A DNA stretch of 64,000 bases from Haloarchaeobius amylolyticus (GTDB lineage: Archaea > Halobacteriota > Halobacteria > Halobacteriales > Natrialbaceae): the NCBI RefSeq assembly GCF_026616195.1, contig NZ_JANHDH010000001.1, forward strand, positions 1,240,001 to 1,304,000, given 5' to 3'. A model generated the notes under the pieces. It saw only the letters and a program-made list of their open reading frames with translations. It had not been told where the DNA came from and did no database searches. Both the position numbers and the translations under genes were made by a program. Below are positions 52,965 to 62,919 of this stretch, one piece after another. Numbering within the stretch: position 1 is the first letter of the stretch; each line of letters opens with the position of its first letter.

Positions 52965-53079
52965 GCGTGGTCGTGGGTGGGGCTGGTAGAAATGTCGTTG
53001 GGTCCCGGCGTCGGCGCTGGCGGCGTGCGAACCCGGGCCCGGTGCGGGGGACGAGAGCAGGGCGGTCGCGCCGGCTCGC

Positions 53080-53292
53080 TCAGCCCTCGCCCGTCTGGTG
53101 CAGGCCGAACACCGCCTCCAGTCCGAACATGACGAGCGCCATCGTGCCGGCCTGCAGAATCAGGAACTCGTCGCTCACCAGCAGACCGGCCAGAAGGACG
53201 CCCACACCGCCCGACAGCCCGAAGAACAGTGCGTACTGGTATCGAGGGAGCCCCCGGAGCCACCGGTCGACCCGGTGGTAGAGGTGCCACAT
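53080..53292 (-). CDS. Small two-helix membrane protein
   Basis: 70 residues with two hydrophobic stretches (ALFFGLSGGVGVLLAGLLV and LILQAGTMALVMFGLEAVFG). Unknown family. It lies 9 bp downstream of the ABC1 kinase gene in the same direction, so it may be a small partner of that membrane kinase. Confidence 0.7.
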   Translation of the reverse strand: MWHLYHRVDRWLRGLPRYQYALFFGLSGGVGVLLAGLLVSDEFLILQAGTMALVMFGLEAVFGLHQTGEG

Positions 53293-53301
53293 GCTGGTCG
53301 G

Positions 53302-54984
53302 CTACTCGTTCCCGCGGCGCTCGCGCAGGTTCTGTCGGGTGAACTGCGGCTGCGCCCGGATGCCCTTCTTCGTCCGGAACGAGAGGTAGAGGCCGACGAG
53401 GGTGAACAGCGAGAACACCGCGATGACGGCGGCAGCCCGGACCTCCCAGACGCCGCCGGCGGCGTACAGCACCGACGAGGAGACCAGCCCGAACGCGAAG
53501 AACAGGGCGTAGACCAGCCGTTTCGCCAGTTTGTCGAGTGTCCCCGCCGAGTCGTTCAGCTCGATCTGTACCGTGAGGTTCCCGCGCTGGGCGCGGTCGA
53601 GCGTGTTCTCCAGTTTCGGCGGGACCCGCAGCATCGACTGGGCGGACTCCCAGGCCTGGTCGCGGGTGTCCCCGACGAACTGCTTGATGGACTCCTCGCG
53701 GTAGCCCTGCTCGGTGAGGTACTCCGTGGCAGTGCTGATGAAGTCGAAGTCGGAGTCGAGGGTGACACAGACGCCCTCCACGACGGTCGCGACGCGCAGG
53801 ACCAGCGCGAGGTTGGCGGGCAGCCGGAACGGGAACTCGTAGATGGAGTCCTCGATCTGGGCGATGATCTGGTTGACGCGGTACTGCTCGATGTCGTCAC
53901 CGCGGGCGTCCGCGATGGCGAGTTCCATCACCTCGCCCATGACCTGGCGGTCGGCGCTGGGCGAGAGCGTCCCGATGGCGATGAGGGAGTCGAGGATGCC
54001 GTCGATGTCCTGGTTGGCGACGGCGATGTAGAACTCGACGATCTTCTCCTGGACGAACGAGTCGACCCGGCCCGACATGCCGAAGTCGTAGAAGATGATG
54101 GAGCCGTCGTCCTGGACCGCGAGGTTCCCCGGGTGCGGGTCGGCGTGGAAGACGCCGTCCTCGATGATCATCTTCAGGTAGGCGCGCTGGAGCGTCTCGG
54201 CGACCTCGCTCCGGTCGATGCCCTTCTCGTCGAGGTCGTCGATGTCGTTGATCTTCGTCCCCGTGACGTAGTGCATCGTGAGCACGCGCGGCCCGGAGTA
54301 GCCCGCGAGCACCTCCGGGATGACGATGTCGTCGTCCTCGGCGAAGTTGCTCCGGATCTCGTTGAGCATCCGGGCCTCGCGCTGGTAGTCCATCTCCTCG
54401 CGGATGGTCTTCGCGAACTCGTCGGCGAGGTTCTCCAGCGAGAACGCCCGGGCCTCGCCCACGAAGCGCATGAGGAACGGGAGCGACCACTTGATGACGG
54501 TGAGGTCAGCGTTCACCAGCGACTCGATGCCCGGCCGGCGGATCTTGACGGCGACCTCCTCGCCGTCGACCCGGGCGCGGTACACCTGCCCGAGGCTCGC
54601 CCCGCTGATGGGGTCGTTGTCGAACTCGTCGTACACCTCGTCGACGGGGCCGAGTTCGTCCTCGATGACGACCCGTGCCTCCTCCCAGGGTGCGGCGGGC
54701 ACGTCGTCCTGGAGCGAGGAGAGCACGTCGATGTACTCCGGGGGCAGGATGTCGGGGCGGGTCGAGAGCAGCTGTCCGAGTTTGATGAAGGTCGGCCCGA
54801 GCGTGAGCAGGGAGTCGAGCAGTCGCTCGGCGCGGTAGACGCGCGTCTCTCGGTCGACCTGTCGCTTCCCGCCGAAGAGCAGGTACTTGCGGCGGTCGCG
54901 GGCGTAGGCGAGCAGCAACGGGAGGAACTGGCGCGCGACGACGAAGAAGCGCCAGTAGGCGCGGAGGGAGACCAGCGTGACCAC
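53302..54984 (-). CDS. ABC1/UbiB-family atypical kinase
   Basis: 560 residues. The KxGQ motif KLGQLLSTR (about 67-75) and the catalytic-like HADPHPGNL and FYDFGMSG motifs (about 285-305) are present. Two C-terminal helices anchor it. Family members act on quinone or lipid metabolism; the substrate is unknown in haloarchaea. GTG is the start. Six bases after the Hsp20 stop, so they form one operon. Confidence 0.92.
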   Translation of the reverse strand: MVTLVSLRAYWRFFVVARQFLPLLLAYARDRRKYLLFGGKRQVDRETRVYRAERLLDSLLTLGPTFIKLGQLLSTRPDILPPEYIDVLSSLQDDVPAAPWEEARVVIEDELGPVDEVYDEFDNDPISGASLGQVYRARVDGEEVAVKIRRPGIESLVNADLTVIKWSLPFLMRFVGEARAFSLENLADEFAKTIREEMDYQREARMLNEIRSNFAEDDDIVIPEVLAGYSGPRVLTMHYVTGTKINDIDDLDEKGIDRSEVAETLQRAYLKMIIEDGVFHADPHPGNLAVQDDGSIIFYDFGMSGRVDSFVQEKIVEFYIAVANQDIDGILDSLIAIGTLSPSADRQVMGEVMELAIADARGDDIEQYRVNQIIAQIEDSIYEFPFRLPANLALVLRVATVVEGVCVTLDSDFDFISTATEYLTEQGYREESIKQFVGDTRDQAWESAQSMLRVPPKLENTLDRAQRGNLTVQIELNDSAGTLDKLAKRLVYALFFAFGLVSSSVLYAAGGVWEVRAAAVIAVFSLFTLVGLYLSFRTKKGIRAQPQFTRQNLRERRGNE

Positions 54985-54990
54985 CCGGGC

Positions 54991-55350
54991 TTACTCGGCG
55001 TCCGTTATCTCGATGGTGGTCTCCTCGGCGGCCCCGCGTTTGGGGAGTGTGAGCCGGAGGACGCCGCGTTCGACGGTCGCCTCGGCCCCCTCGGGGGTGG
55101 CGTCCGGCGGCAGGGGGAGTTCGGCGTCGAGGAACATCGACCGGTCCTCCCGGTCGTAGCGGAACTCCGGCGGGACGTCCTTCTCCCGGCGTGCCTCGAT
55201 GGTGAGGCGGCCGCTCTTCACGGAGACGTCGAGCGTGTCGGCGGTGACGCCCGGCAGGTCGATGACCAGCAGATACGCCTCGTCGGATTCGAGGAAGTCG
55301 GCGAACACCGCGTCCGGAAGCTCCCGTAACGCGTCACGCAGCGCTGACAT
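54991..55350 (-). CDS. Hsp20/alpha-crystallin family small heat-shock protein
   Basis: 119 residues; one alpha-crystallin domain. DLPGVTADTLDVSVKSGRLTIEA and GVLRLTLPK near the C-terminus are signature strands. Holdase chaperone expected. First gene of the Hsp20-ABC1-membrane protein unit. Confidence 0.92.
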   Translation of the reverse strand: MSALRDALRELPDAVFADFLESDEAYLLVIDLPGVTADTLDVSVKSGRLTIEARREKDVPPEFRYDREDRSMFLDAELPLPPDATPEGAEATVERGVLRLTLPKRGAAEETTIEITDAE

Positions 55351-55425
55351 GGGCGACCCTTGGATTCGGGGGGCGAAAAAGGCCGCGGATGCGGTACCGC
55401 ATGGCCGCCCGGCCGTGAGACGGTC

Positions 55426-56223
55426 TCACAACAGGACGAGCGCGAAGCCGAGGCAGGCGACCCCGATGGCGAGCGGGACCACGGCGCGGAACGCCAGTCG
55501 GCGGACCGCCCCGCGCTCGGTGGTGTCGGAGACGAGGAACGGCGGCTCCAGCAGTCGCGCGAGCAGGTTCCCCAGCGGCCCGCTGTCGAGTCGCTGCGGG
55601 GCGCCGACGATGGCGTACAGCCGCGACCCGAACTCGCGGTCAGGGTCGGGTCGGCTGTGCCCGAGGACGTGGACCGTCTCGCCGACGTCGAGCCGTTCCT
55701 CGACGTAGCGCCGGTCGTTGCCCGTCTTGAGCCTGAACAACTTGAGGTCGACCGACGTGTTCTCGGAGTCGACCGCCTCGTTGGCGTCGATGAATTGCTG
55801 GACCTGCTCGGGCGGCATCGTCCCGCCGTCCACCTCGATACGACTCGATTCCTCGAGCGAGAACCGGGCGCCCTGCGGGTCGACGAGCACCTGCCCGGTG
55901 TCGTCCTCGACCCGGAACGGTCGCCACCAGGTCCCCTCGTCGACGGTCGCCCAGTGGCTGTTCTTCCCGCTGGTGCGGTACTCCTCGACCTTCCAGCGAC
56001 AGGCCAGACACTGCGTGTCGGTGAACGGCGACCGGACGTACTCCTCGTGCGGTTTCGCCGTCCCCTCTATCTCGAAGGGGCCGCTGTTGCGCGCCTCGTA
56101 GGCCGATTTCGGGTCGTTGGCGTGGATGCGGTAGGCGTCGCGGGCCGCGAGCCCGCCGTACCCGACGAGGGCGAACCCGGCGAGGGATGCGAGGAGACCG
56201 AACGTGGAGAGACCGAGGACCAT
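55426..56223 (-). CDS. GIDE-like domain membrane protein, copy A
   Basis: 265 residues; an N-terminal helix (about 3-25), a soluble domain with SPFTDTQCLACRWKVEEY and VLVDPQGARF, and a C-terminal helix. That layout resembles the GIDE domain found in membrane proteins beside mitochondrial E3 ligases and in many archaea. No RING or catalytic motif. Paralog-like gene next door at 56298. Confidence 0.7.
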   Translation of the reverse strand: MVLGLSTFGLLASLAGFALVGYGGLAARDAYRIHANDPKSAYEARNSGPFEIEGTAKPHEEYVRSPFTDTQCLACRWKVEEYRTSGKNSHWATVDEGTWWRPFRVEDDTGQVLVDPQGARFSLEESSRIEVDGGTMPPEQVQQFIDANEAVDSENTSVDLKLFRLKTGNDRRYVEERLDVGETVHVLGHSRPDPDREFGSRLYAIVGAPQRLDSGPLGNLLARLLEPPFLVSDTTERGAVRRLAFRAVVPLAIGVACLGFALVLL

Positions 56224-56297
56224 ACCGGCCCTTCAGCAGCGTTCCCGATAACTGTCACGTCTGCCTGCGCCGGCCCGGCCGGTGTCGATGCGCCGAC

Positions 56298-57104
56298 TCA
56301 CGGCGGCACCAGCCCCGGAACCAGCAGGTACGCCGCGGTCCATGCCGCCGCGAGGGCCAGCAGCAGGCCACCGAGGGTGTAGAACACGGCCGTCTTCGCC
56401 AGCCGCATCGCCGCCCACCGCTGGGACGTGTCCGCGACGACGAACCGGTCGTCGCCACCGTCCGTGATGGTGCCCGAGACCGCGCCAGTGCCGCCCTCGC
56501 GGTCGAGCCGGCCGAGGACGAGCACCTGCTCGCCCACGTCGAGACGCTTCTCGTGGAACTTGCGGTCGAGCCCGTAGGTCTCGGCGTCCATCTCGTAGCC
56601 GGCGAGGTCGACCTCGGACTCGTCGGAGAGGTCCTGCTCTTCGAGGAACGAGGCGATGCGGGCCGGTGGCTCCCGCCCGGAGGGGAGCGGCACCGACTCG
56701 CCGTCGAGCCGGCAGTCGGCGTCGGTCGGGTCCACGAGCAGGCGCTGGCCCTGTTCGGTCCGGACGAGGAACGGGGCGGGGACCGTCTCGCGCCTGGCCC
56801 GCTGGTACTCGTCGAGTATCGGGATGTAGTCGGTCGTCTTCTCCTGCAGTACGTCCACCTCGTAGGTGAGGCACTCGGTGGCCGTGATGGGCGCCTGCAG
56901 CGTCTCCTCGTAGGTCTCGGCCTCGCCCACGACGGCGACGTACTCGCCGGTCGGGTTTCCAGTCAGGAGGTCTGCCGGCTCGCGGGTGAGTGCGTGACGG
57001 ACCGCCCGGAGCTGGCCGACGCCCTCGGCCGCCGAGGCGAGGCCGAAGACGACCAGCGGGCTCATCAGGAGGACGATGACGACGCTCGCGAGGAGTCCAG
57101 CCAT
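56298..57104 (-). CDS. GIDE-like domain membrane protein, copy B
   Basis: 268 residues, same architecture as copy A: helix, ITATECLTYEVDVLQEK strand pair, LLVDPTDADC, and two C-terminal helices. Sequence similarity to copy A is low but the motif order matches. Function unknown. Same strand as copy A, 74 bp apart. Confidence 0.68.
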   Translation of the reverse strand: MAGLLASVVIVLLMSPLVVFGLASAAEGVGQLRAVRHALTREPADLLTGNPTGEYVAVVGEAETYEETLQAPITATECLTYEVDVLQEKTTDYIPILDEYQRARRETVPAPFLVRTEQGQRLLVDPTDADCRLDGESVPLPSGREPPARIASFLEEQDLSDESEVDLAGYEMDAETYGLDRKFHEKRLDVGEQVLVLGRLDREGGTGAVSGTITDGGDDRFVVADTSQRWAAMRLAKTAVFYTLGGLLLALAAAWTAAYLLVPGLVPP

Positions 57105-57177
57105 GGCCGCATATCAAACCGCCATCACTTAATCCTGCTCCCGCAGGCTTTTGCCACTTCCGGGCAGAGTTCCGTGC

Positions 57178-58398
57178 ATGGACGAGGACAGGAAGGAATC
57201 CGGGTTCAAGGAGCGGACGCGGGTCGACGACGCGCGGGAGGCGCTGGCCGACCGGGTGACGCAACTCGACCGGACGGAGACGGTCGCGGTGCCCGAGGCC
57301 GACGCGCGGGTGCTGGCCGAGCCGGTGGAGTCCGACCGGAACGTGCCCGACTACTCGCGGGCGGCGATGGACGGCTTCGCGGTCCAGGCGAGCGACACCT
57401 TCGGGGCGAGCGACCGCTCCCCGGAGGTGCTGCGCGTGGTCGAGGACGACCCGATGCCGGGCGAGGCGGTCCGGGTCCACACCGGGAGCGCGCTCCCGGA
57501 CGGGGCCGACGCCGTCGTCATGATCGAGCACACGGACCGGTTCGGCGACGAGGTCGAGGTGTTCGACGCACTGGCCGAGGGTGAGAACGTCGCGCCCGTG
57601 GGCGAGGACGTCCGCGAGGGCCAGCACCTCTACGACCCCGGCCACCGGCTCCGGCCGTCGGACCTGGGCCTGCTCCGGTCGGTCGGCATCGAGTCGGTGT
57701 CCGTGTTCGAGCCCCCGAGCGTGGGCGTCATCCCGACGGGCGAGGAACTCGTCGAGGCGGACCCCGGCCCGGGCGAGGTCATCGAGACGAACTCGCTGAC
57801 CGTCTCGCGGCTCGTGGACCGATGGGGCGGCGACGCGACCCGGTACGACGTGGTCACCGACGACCCGGACGACCTCGAGACGGCCATCGCTGCTGCCTGC
57901 GAGGAGCACGACGTGGTCGCGACGACCGGCGGCTCCTCGGTCGGCGAGCGCGACCTCGTCCCCGAGGTCGTCGACGAACTGGGCGAGGTGTTCGTCCACG
58001 GGGTCGCCCTGAAACCGGGACACCCGGTCGCCCTCGGCATCGTCGAGGACACGCCCGTCGTGATGCTGCCGGGCTACCCCGTCGCCTGCATCGTGAACGC
58101 GGTGCAGTTCCTCCGGCACGCCGTGAAGTGGACCGGCGAGCTCCCCGTCGAGGAACCCCCGACGAACCCGGCCATGCTCGACCGGAAGATACCGAGCGAA
58201 CCCGGCGTGCGGACCTACGCCCGGGTTCGGTTCGACTCGAAGGACGGCCAGCGCGTGGCGGTCCCGGTACGAGCCGGCGGCTCGGGCGTGCTCTCCTCTG
58301 TCGCACTGGCCGACGGCTGGGTCGAGATACGCGAGGGCATCGAGGGACTGCCCGAAGGTGACCTCATCGCGGTCCAGAACTGGGAGTGGTCCGCATGA
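57178..58398 (+). CDS. moeA: Molybdopterin molybdenumtransferase MoeA
   Basis: Inserts molybdenum (or tungsten) into molybdopterin. 406 residues. DYSRAAMDGFAV (about 58-69), GSALPDGADAVVMIEH, GVIPTGEELVE, GGSSVGERDLV and LPGYPVACIV match the family in order. ATG 57178 avoids the spurious upstream frame. Its stop overlaps the ATG of the second MoeA gene (ATGA). Divergent from the GIDE genes. Confidence 0.95.
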   Translation: MDEDRKESGFKERTRVDDAREALADRVTQLDRTETVAVPEADARVLAEPVESDRNVPDYSRAAMDGFAVQASDTFGASDRSPEVLRVVEDDPMPGEAVRVHTGSALPDGADAVVMIEHTDRFGDEVEVFDALAEGENVAPVGEDVREGQHLYDPGHRLRPSDLGLLRSVGIESVSVFEPPSVGVIPTGEELVEADPGPGEVIETNSLTVSRLVDRWGGDATRYDVVTDDPDDLETAIAAACEEHDVVATTGGSSVGERDLVPEVVDELGEVFVHGVALKPGHPVALGIVEDTPVVMLPGYPVACIVNAVQFLRHAVKWTGELPVEEPPTNPAMLDRKIPSEPGVRTYARVRFDSKDGQRVAVPVRAGGSGVLSSVALADGWVEIREGIEGLPEGDLIAVQNWEWSA

Positions 58399-60281
58399 GG
58401 AAGGAGTTCCGCGACCTGGCCCCGCCGGAGGAGGCGCACGAGGCCATCGCCAGCCTCGACCTCGAACCCGAGGCGGAGACGGTCCCGCTGCAGGACGCCC
58501 GCGGTCGCGTCCTCGCCGAGCGCATCGACGCGACCATCGACGTGCCCGGGTTCGACCGGGCGAAACTCGACGGCTACGCGCTCCGGGCGAAGGACACCTT
58601 CGGCGCGGACGAGGCCGACCCCGCGGTGCTGGACCTCGTCGGCGAGGTCCACGCCGGGACCGAACCCGACGTGGAGGTCGGCGTCGGCGAGTGCGTCGAG
58701 ATATCCACGGGCGCCGTGATGCCCGACGGCGCGGACGCGATGGTCATGGTCGAGAAGACCGACGAATCGGCCGACGGCGAGCACGTCGACGTCTACTCCG
58801 CGGTCGCCCCCGGCGACGGCGTGATGTTCGCCGGCGCCGACGTGGCCGCGGGCGAGCGCGCCCTCGGGCCGGGCACCCGGCTCACCTCGCGCGAGATCGG
58901 CCTGCTCTCGGCGCTCGGCGTCGAGGCGGTCCCGGTCAGGGGGAAACCGGTGGTCGGCATCGTCTCGACCGGCGACGAACTCGTCCGCCCCGGTGCGGAC
59001 CTCCACAGCGAGCGCGGCCAGATATACGACGTGAACAGCTACACGACCGCCACCGCCGTCGAGGAAGCGGGCGGGGTCCCGAAGCTCTACCCCCACGCCG
59101 GCGACGACTACGACGAGATGGAGCGCATCCTCGTCGAGGCGAGCGAGGAGTGCGACCTCGTGCTCTCCTCGGGGAGCACCAGCGCCAGCGCGGTCGACGT
59201 CATCTACCAGGTCATCGAGGACCAGGGCGAACTCCTGCTCCACGGCGTGGCCGTGAAACCCGGCAAACCGATGCTCATCGGCCGGCTCGAGGACTCTGCC
59301 TACGTCGGCCTCCCCGGCTACCCGGTCTCCGCGCTGACCATCTTCCGGGCGTTCGTCGCGCCCGCCATCCGCCGGGCCGCCGGGCTCCCGGAGCCACGGA
59401 CCGCCACCGTCGAGGGCGAGATGGCCGTCCAGGAACGCTACGCGGAGGGCCGGATGCGGCTGATGCCCGCCGGACTGGTCGAGGACGAGGACGGGAACAC
59501 GCTGGTCTACCCCGTCGACAAGGGCTCGGGCGCGACCACCAGCCTCGTCGAGGCCGACGGCGTGGTCGAGGTGCCCCCCGACACCGAGTACCTCGACGAG
59601 GGAGAGGGGGTACAGGTCCAGCTGTTCTCGCCCGACGTGCGCCCGCCGAGCGTCTTCGGCGTCGGCGAGGACGACCCGCTCCTCTCCCGGGTGCTCGACC
59701 GCGTGGACTCCCCGCGATACCTCTCGGTCGGGACCCGGCAGGGCCTGCGGCGACTGCGCTCCGGCGTCCCCGACTTCGCGGTCGCCGCCGGCCCACTCGA
59801 CCGCGAGGTCGATGCCGAGGTCGTCGGCGCGTGGACCCGCGAGTGGGGGCTCGTCGTCCCCGACGGGAACCCCCGGAACGTCGAGGGGCTGGCCGACCTC
59901 GCCGACCGCGACCTCCGGTTCGTCAACCGGACGACCGACTCCGGACTGCGGACCAGCCTCGGGAACGCGGTCGCGGACCTGGCCGAAGAACGGGGCGAGG
60001 ACCGCCACGACGTGGTCTCGGCCATCGACGGCTTCGACCTCTCCCTGCGGGCCCACGAGAGCCCGGCCCGGAAGGTCCTCGCCGGGACGGCCGACGCCGG
60101 CCTGGGCCTGCGGTCGACCGCCGTGAAGCTCGACGTGGACTTCGTCTCCCTCGGCCACCAGCAGGTGCAGGTGCTCGCGAACCCCGAGAGAGTGGAGAAG
60201 TCCGGGATGCAGGTGCTGGAGGCGGTGCTGGGGGCCATCGACGAGGACCTGGCGATACTCGCGGGCTACGAGGAGGCGTAG
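58395..60281 (+). CDS. MoeA fused to a periplasmic-binding-like domain
   Basis: 628 residues. The N-terminal 400 are a full MoeA (FDRAKLDGYAL, GAVMPDGADAMVMVEK, GIVSTGDELVRPG, SSGSTSASAVD, GLPGYPVSAL). The C-terminal 220 form a PBP-like domain (PF12727 type) that in archaea is commonly fused to MoeA and may sense molybdate or tungstate. The two-MoeA arrangement is common in archaea; the fusion may serve tungsten or regulation. Coupled to moeA by ATGA. Confidence 0.92.
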   Translation: MRKEFRDLAPPEEAHEAIASLDLEPEAETVPLQDARGRVLAERIDATIDVPGFDRAKLDGYALRAKDTFGADEADPAVLDLVGEVHAGTEPDVEVGVGECVEISTGAVMPDGADAMVMVEKTDESADGEHVDVYSAVAPGDGVMFAGADVAAGERALGPGTRLTSREIGLLSALGVEAVPVRGKPVVGIVSTGDELVRPGADLHSERGQIYDVNSYTTATAVEEAGGVPKLYPHAGDDYDEMERILVEASEECDLVLSSGSTSASAVDVIYQVIEDQGELLLHGVAVKPGKPMLIGRLEDSAYVGLPGYPVSALTIFRAFVAPAIRRAAGLPEPRTATVEGEMAVQERYAEGRMRLMPAGLVEDEDGNTLVYPVDKGSGATTSLVEADGVVEVPPDTEYLDEGEGVQVQLFSPDVRPPSVFGVGEDDPLLSRVLDRVDSPRYLSVGTRQGLRRLRSGVPDFAVAAGPLDREVDAEVVGAWTREWGLVVPDGNPRNVEGLADLADRDLRFVNRTTDSGLRTSLGNAVADLAEERGEDRHDVVSAIDGFDLSLRAHESPARKVLAGTADAGLGLRSTAVKLDVDFVSLGHQQVQVLANPERVEKSGMQVLEAVLGAIDEDLAILAGYEEA

Positions 60282-60357
60282 GCCCCCGACCACTCGCGGC
60301 GCCGATACACCTGTCCGGGGCCCAACATCTTTCTGACGGTCGGGCGAAGCCGGACCA

Positions 60358-62127
60358 ATGAGTTCGCTGCCCGCCCGCTCCGACATCGCACCCGAGTACC
60401 GATGGGACCGCTCGCTCGTGTTCGCGGACGACGACGCGTGGGAATCGGCGTTCGAGGCGCTCGACGCGCGCGTCGAGTCCACCGAACCGGTCGACGACTC
60501 CGTCGTCTCCGACGGCCAGACCCTCCGCGACGCACTCGACCTGCGCGAAGAACTCCTCCGCGAGCGTGGGCCGCTCTGGCTCTACCCCCAGCTCCGGTTG
60601 CTCGTCGACACCGACGACGAGGCCGCCGAGTCACGTCGCCAGCGCGCCCGCGACCTCCGGGGGCGCATCGACGGGCTGTTCAGCGGGCTGGAGCCCGCCA
60701 TCCAGCAGGCCGGCCGCGAGCGTATCGAAGGACTCGTCGCCGAGACGCCCGGACTGGCGCCCTACGAGCACTTCCTCGACGACGTGCTCCGGCAGGCCGA
60801 CCACACCCTCTCACCCGCCGAGGAGAGCCTGCTCGCCGACCTCGACGAGACGCTCGATGCCCCCTCGCGGGTCCTCGAACGCATCGACTCGACCGCGGTC
60901 GAGCCCCGGACCGTGACGGTCGAGGGCGACGAGGTGACCGTCACCGGTCAGTCCTTCGGCAGGCTCCTGAGCCACCCCGGCCGCGAGGTGCGAAAGCGGG
61001 TCCACCACGCCTACCGCGGCGCCCTCGCCGAGCATCGCGTCGCCACCGCGCAGGCCTACGCCGAACACCTCCGGGCGGCCGACGCCCGCGCCGGCGTCCG
61101 GAACTACGACTCGGCAATCGACATGGCGACCGACGACCTCCCGACCGAGGTCCACGAGGCGCTCTCGGAGGCGGTCCTGGAGCACTACGAGCCCTTCGAG
61201 CGCCGGCTCGAGTACATCCGCCAGGACCTCGACGGGGACGACCTCCACAACTGGGACCGGGCGGCGCCTCTCGTGGCGGGCGAGGGGCCCGAGATTCCGT
61301 ACGAGGAGGGCGTCGAACACGTCCTCGCGGCGGTCGAACCCCTCGGCAGCGACTACCGCGACCGCCTCGCCGAGATACTGGACCAGCGCCGGGTCGACGT
61401 GTACGAGACCCAGGAGAAACGCGGCATCGTCGCGGCCGCCTTCGGCAGCTACGAGGTCGGCTCGTTCGTCCACCTGAACTACGCCGACGACCTGTGGTCG
61501 CTGCTGTTCTTCGCGCACGAACTCGGCCACGTGATGCACAAAGAGCACTTCGACGCGGCCCAGCCGACGACCTACCAGTCCTACCCCGACCACGTCGCCG
61601 AGATCGCGAGCTTCTGCCACGAGGCGCTGCTGGTGCGACACCTGCTCGACACGTTCGCGGACGAGCGCGACCGGCTGCACCTCCTCGACACCTTCACCCG
61701 GAAGCTCCCGATGCTCGCGGCCGCCCGCGGGATGACGTTCGTCCGCCAACTGTTCGCCGACATCGAGGCCGGCGAGACGCTCACCGCGGACCACATCGAC
61801 GCCCGGAACCTGGAGACGATGCGGCGGTTCTACCCGGACGTGAGCTTCGAGGAGGCGGACGCGACGCTCTGGATGAGCCAGAACCTCGACCGCGAGCCCT
61901 GTCACGCCTACTGGTACCTGCTCGGCTCCGCGGGCGGGCTGGCGACGGCCCGGCGCCTGCTCGACGGGGACCTCGCGCCCGGGGCCTACCGGGACTTCCT
62001 GCGGGCCGGGTCGAGCGAGTACGCGATGGACCTGCTCGGGCGCCTGGACCTCTCGGTCAGGGACGGTGGCGTGGTGGCGACGGGGCTCAGAGAGTACGGA
62101 GACTATCTGGACGCGCTGACGGAATAG
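60358..62127 (+). CDS. M3 family oligoendopeptidase (PepF-like)
   Basis: Cytoplasmic zinc peptidase, 589 residues. Active site HELGH (in FFAHELGHVMHKEH, about 386-399) and a downstream Glu in the ASFCHEAL helix. It degrades short peptides. It starts at ATG 60358, 77 bp after the MoeA fusion, and is probably separately transcribed. Confidence 0.93.
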   Translation: MSSLPARSDIAPEYRWDRSLVFADDDAWESAFEALDARVESTEPVDDSVVSDGQTLRDALDLREELLRERGPLWLYPQLRLLVDTDDEAAESRRQRARDLRGRIDGLFSGLEPAIQQAGRERIEGLVAETPGLAPYEHFLDDVLRQADHTLSPAEESLLADLDETLDAPSRVLERIDSTAVEPRTVTVEGDEVTVTGQSFGRLLSHPGREVRKRVHHAYRGALAEHRVATAQAYAEHLRAADARAGVRNYDSAIDMATDDLPTEVHEALSEAVLEHYEPFERRLEYIRQDLDGDDLHNWDRAAPLVAGEGPEIPYEEGVEHVLAAVEPLGSDYRDRLAEILDQRRVDVYETQEKRGIVAAAFGSYEVGSFVHLNYADDLWSLLFFAHELGHVMHKEHFDAAQPTTYQSYPDHVAEIASFCHEALLVRHLLDTFADERDRLHLLDTFTRKLPMLAAARGMTFVRQLFADIEAGETLTADHIDARNLETMRRFYPDVSFEEADATLWMSQNLDREPCHAYWYLLGSAGGLATARRLLDGDLAPGAYRDFLRAGSSEYAMDLLGRLDLSVRDGGVVATGLREYGDYLDALTE

Positions 62128-62133
62128 CCGGCG

Positions 62134-62826
62134 TCAGTCGCTCGCGGTACCGGAATCCACCTGCTCCCACAGGTCCTCGAAGGTCGAGACGCGGTAGTCG
62201 CCCATGACGCAGTGGCCACGCTTCTCGTGGCCGTGGCGCTCGACGTGGATGGCGTCGAGGCCGGCGTTCCAGGCCGCACCAACGTCACAGCTGCCGTCGC
62301 CGGCGAGGACGCCGTCCGCGACGGAGCCGACCCCGCCGTCGGAGGCCACGCGCCGGTACTCGACGTCCATGTCCGCGAGGGCGCGGTACACCGGGTCCGG
62401 GTCGGGCTTCCAGCCGGTGTCGTCCGTACAGCAGACGATGGTGTCGAACCAGTCGCGGATGTCGAGGTGGTCGATGACCGGGTCGGTGAGGAACTGCTGG
62501 CAGTGGGTCACGAGCCCGACGGGCGCGTCGAGCTCGCCGACGAACTCGGCGTCCGGGTGCAGGAACGTCCGTTCGGCCCGGACCTCCGGGTTCTCGATGG
62601 AGTGGAACGCGGGCCAGAACTCGGCGGGGTCGATGCCCCACGCCCGGAGCTGGTCGTCGCGCTTGCCCGTCAGCCCGTTCCAGATGATGTGTGCCTCGCG
62701 GTCTGTGAACTCCCGGCCGAGGATAGCGCCGACGTCGTCGAACACCTCGCGGGTGTACGACCAGTCGACGTCGATGAGCGTGCCGTCGAGGTCGAACAGC
62801 CAGAAGTCGTAGTCCGCAGGTCGCAT
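62134..62826 (-). CDS. HAD-superfamily hydrolase (phosphatase-like)
   Basis: 230 residues. FDLDGTLID is the catalytic motif I, LVTHCQQ motif II-like, and KPDPDP plus DGVLAGDGSCD the later motifs. Likely phosphoglycolate-phosphatase-type. The C-terminus has an extra 30 residues. The frame is open much further upstream through the M48 gene, which is shadow. Convergent with pepF, 7 bases apart. Confidence 0.88.
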   Translation of the reverse strand: MRPADYDFWLFDLDGTLIDVDWSYTREVFDDVGAILGREFTDREAHIIWNGLTGKRDDQLRAWGIDPAEFWPAFHSIENPEVRAERTFLHPDAEFVGELDAPVGLVTHCQQFLTDPVIDHLDIRDWFDTIVCCTDDTGWKPDPDPVYRALADMDVEYRRVASDGGVGSVADGVLAGDGSCDVGAAWNAGLDAIHVERHGHEKRGHCVMGDYRVSTFEDLWEQVDSGTASD

Positions 62827-62919
62827 GAGGAACGAAGAGTAGGCAATATTCGTGTAAATGCTTTCCGGCTTTCGTGACACGACAGAAGAATTATCGGCCG
62901 CGGCCCCGGGTGCTCTGGT

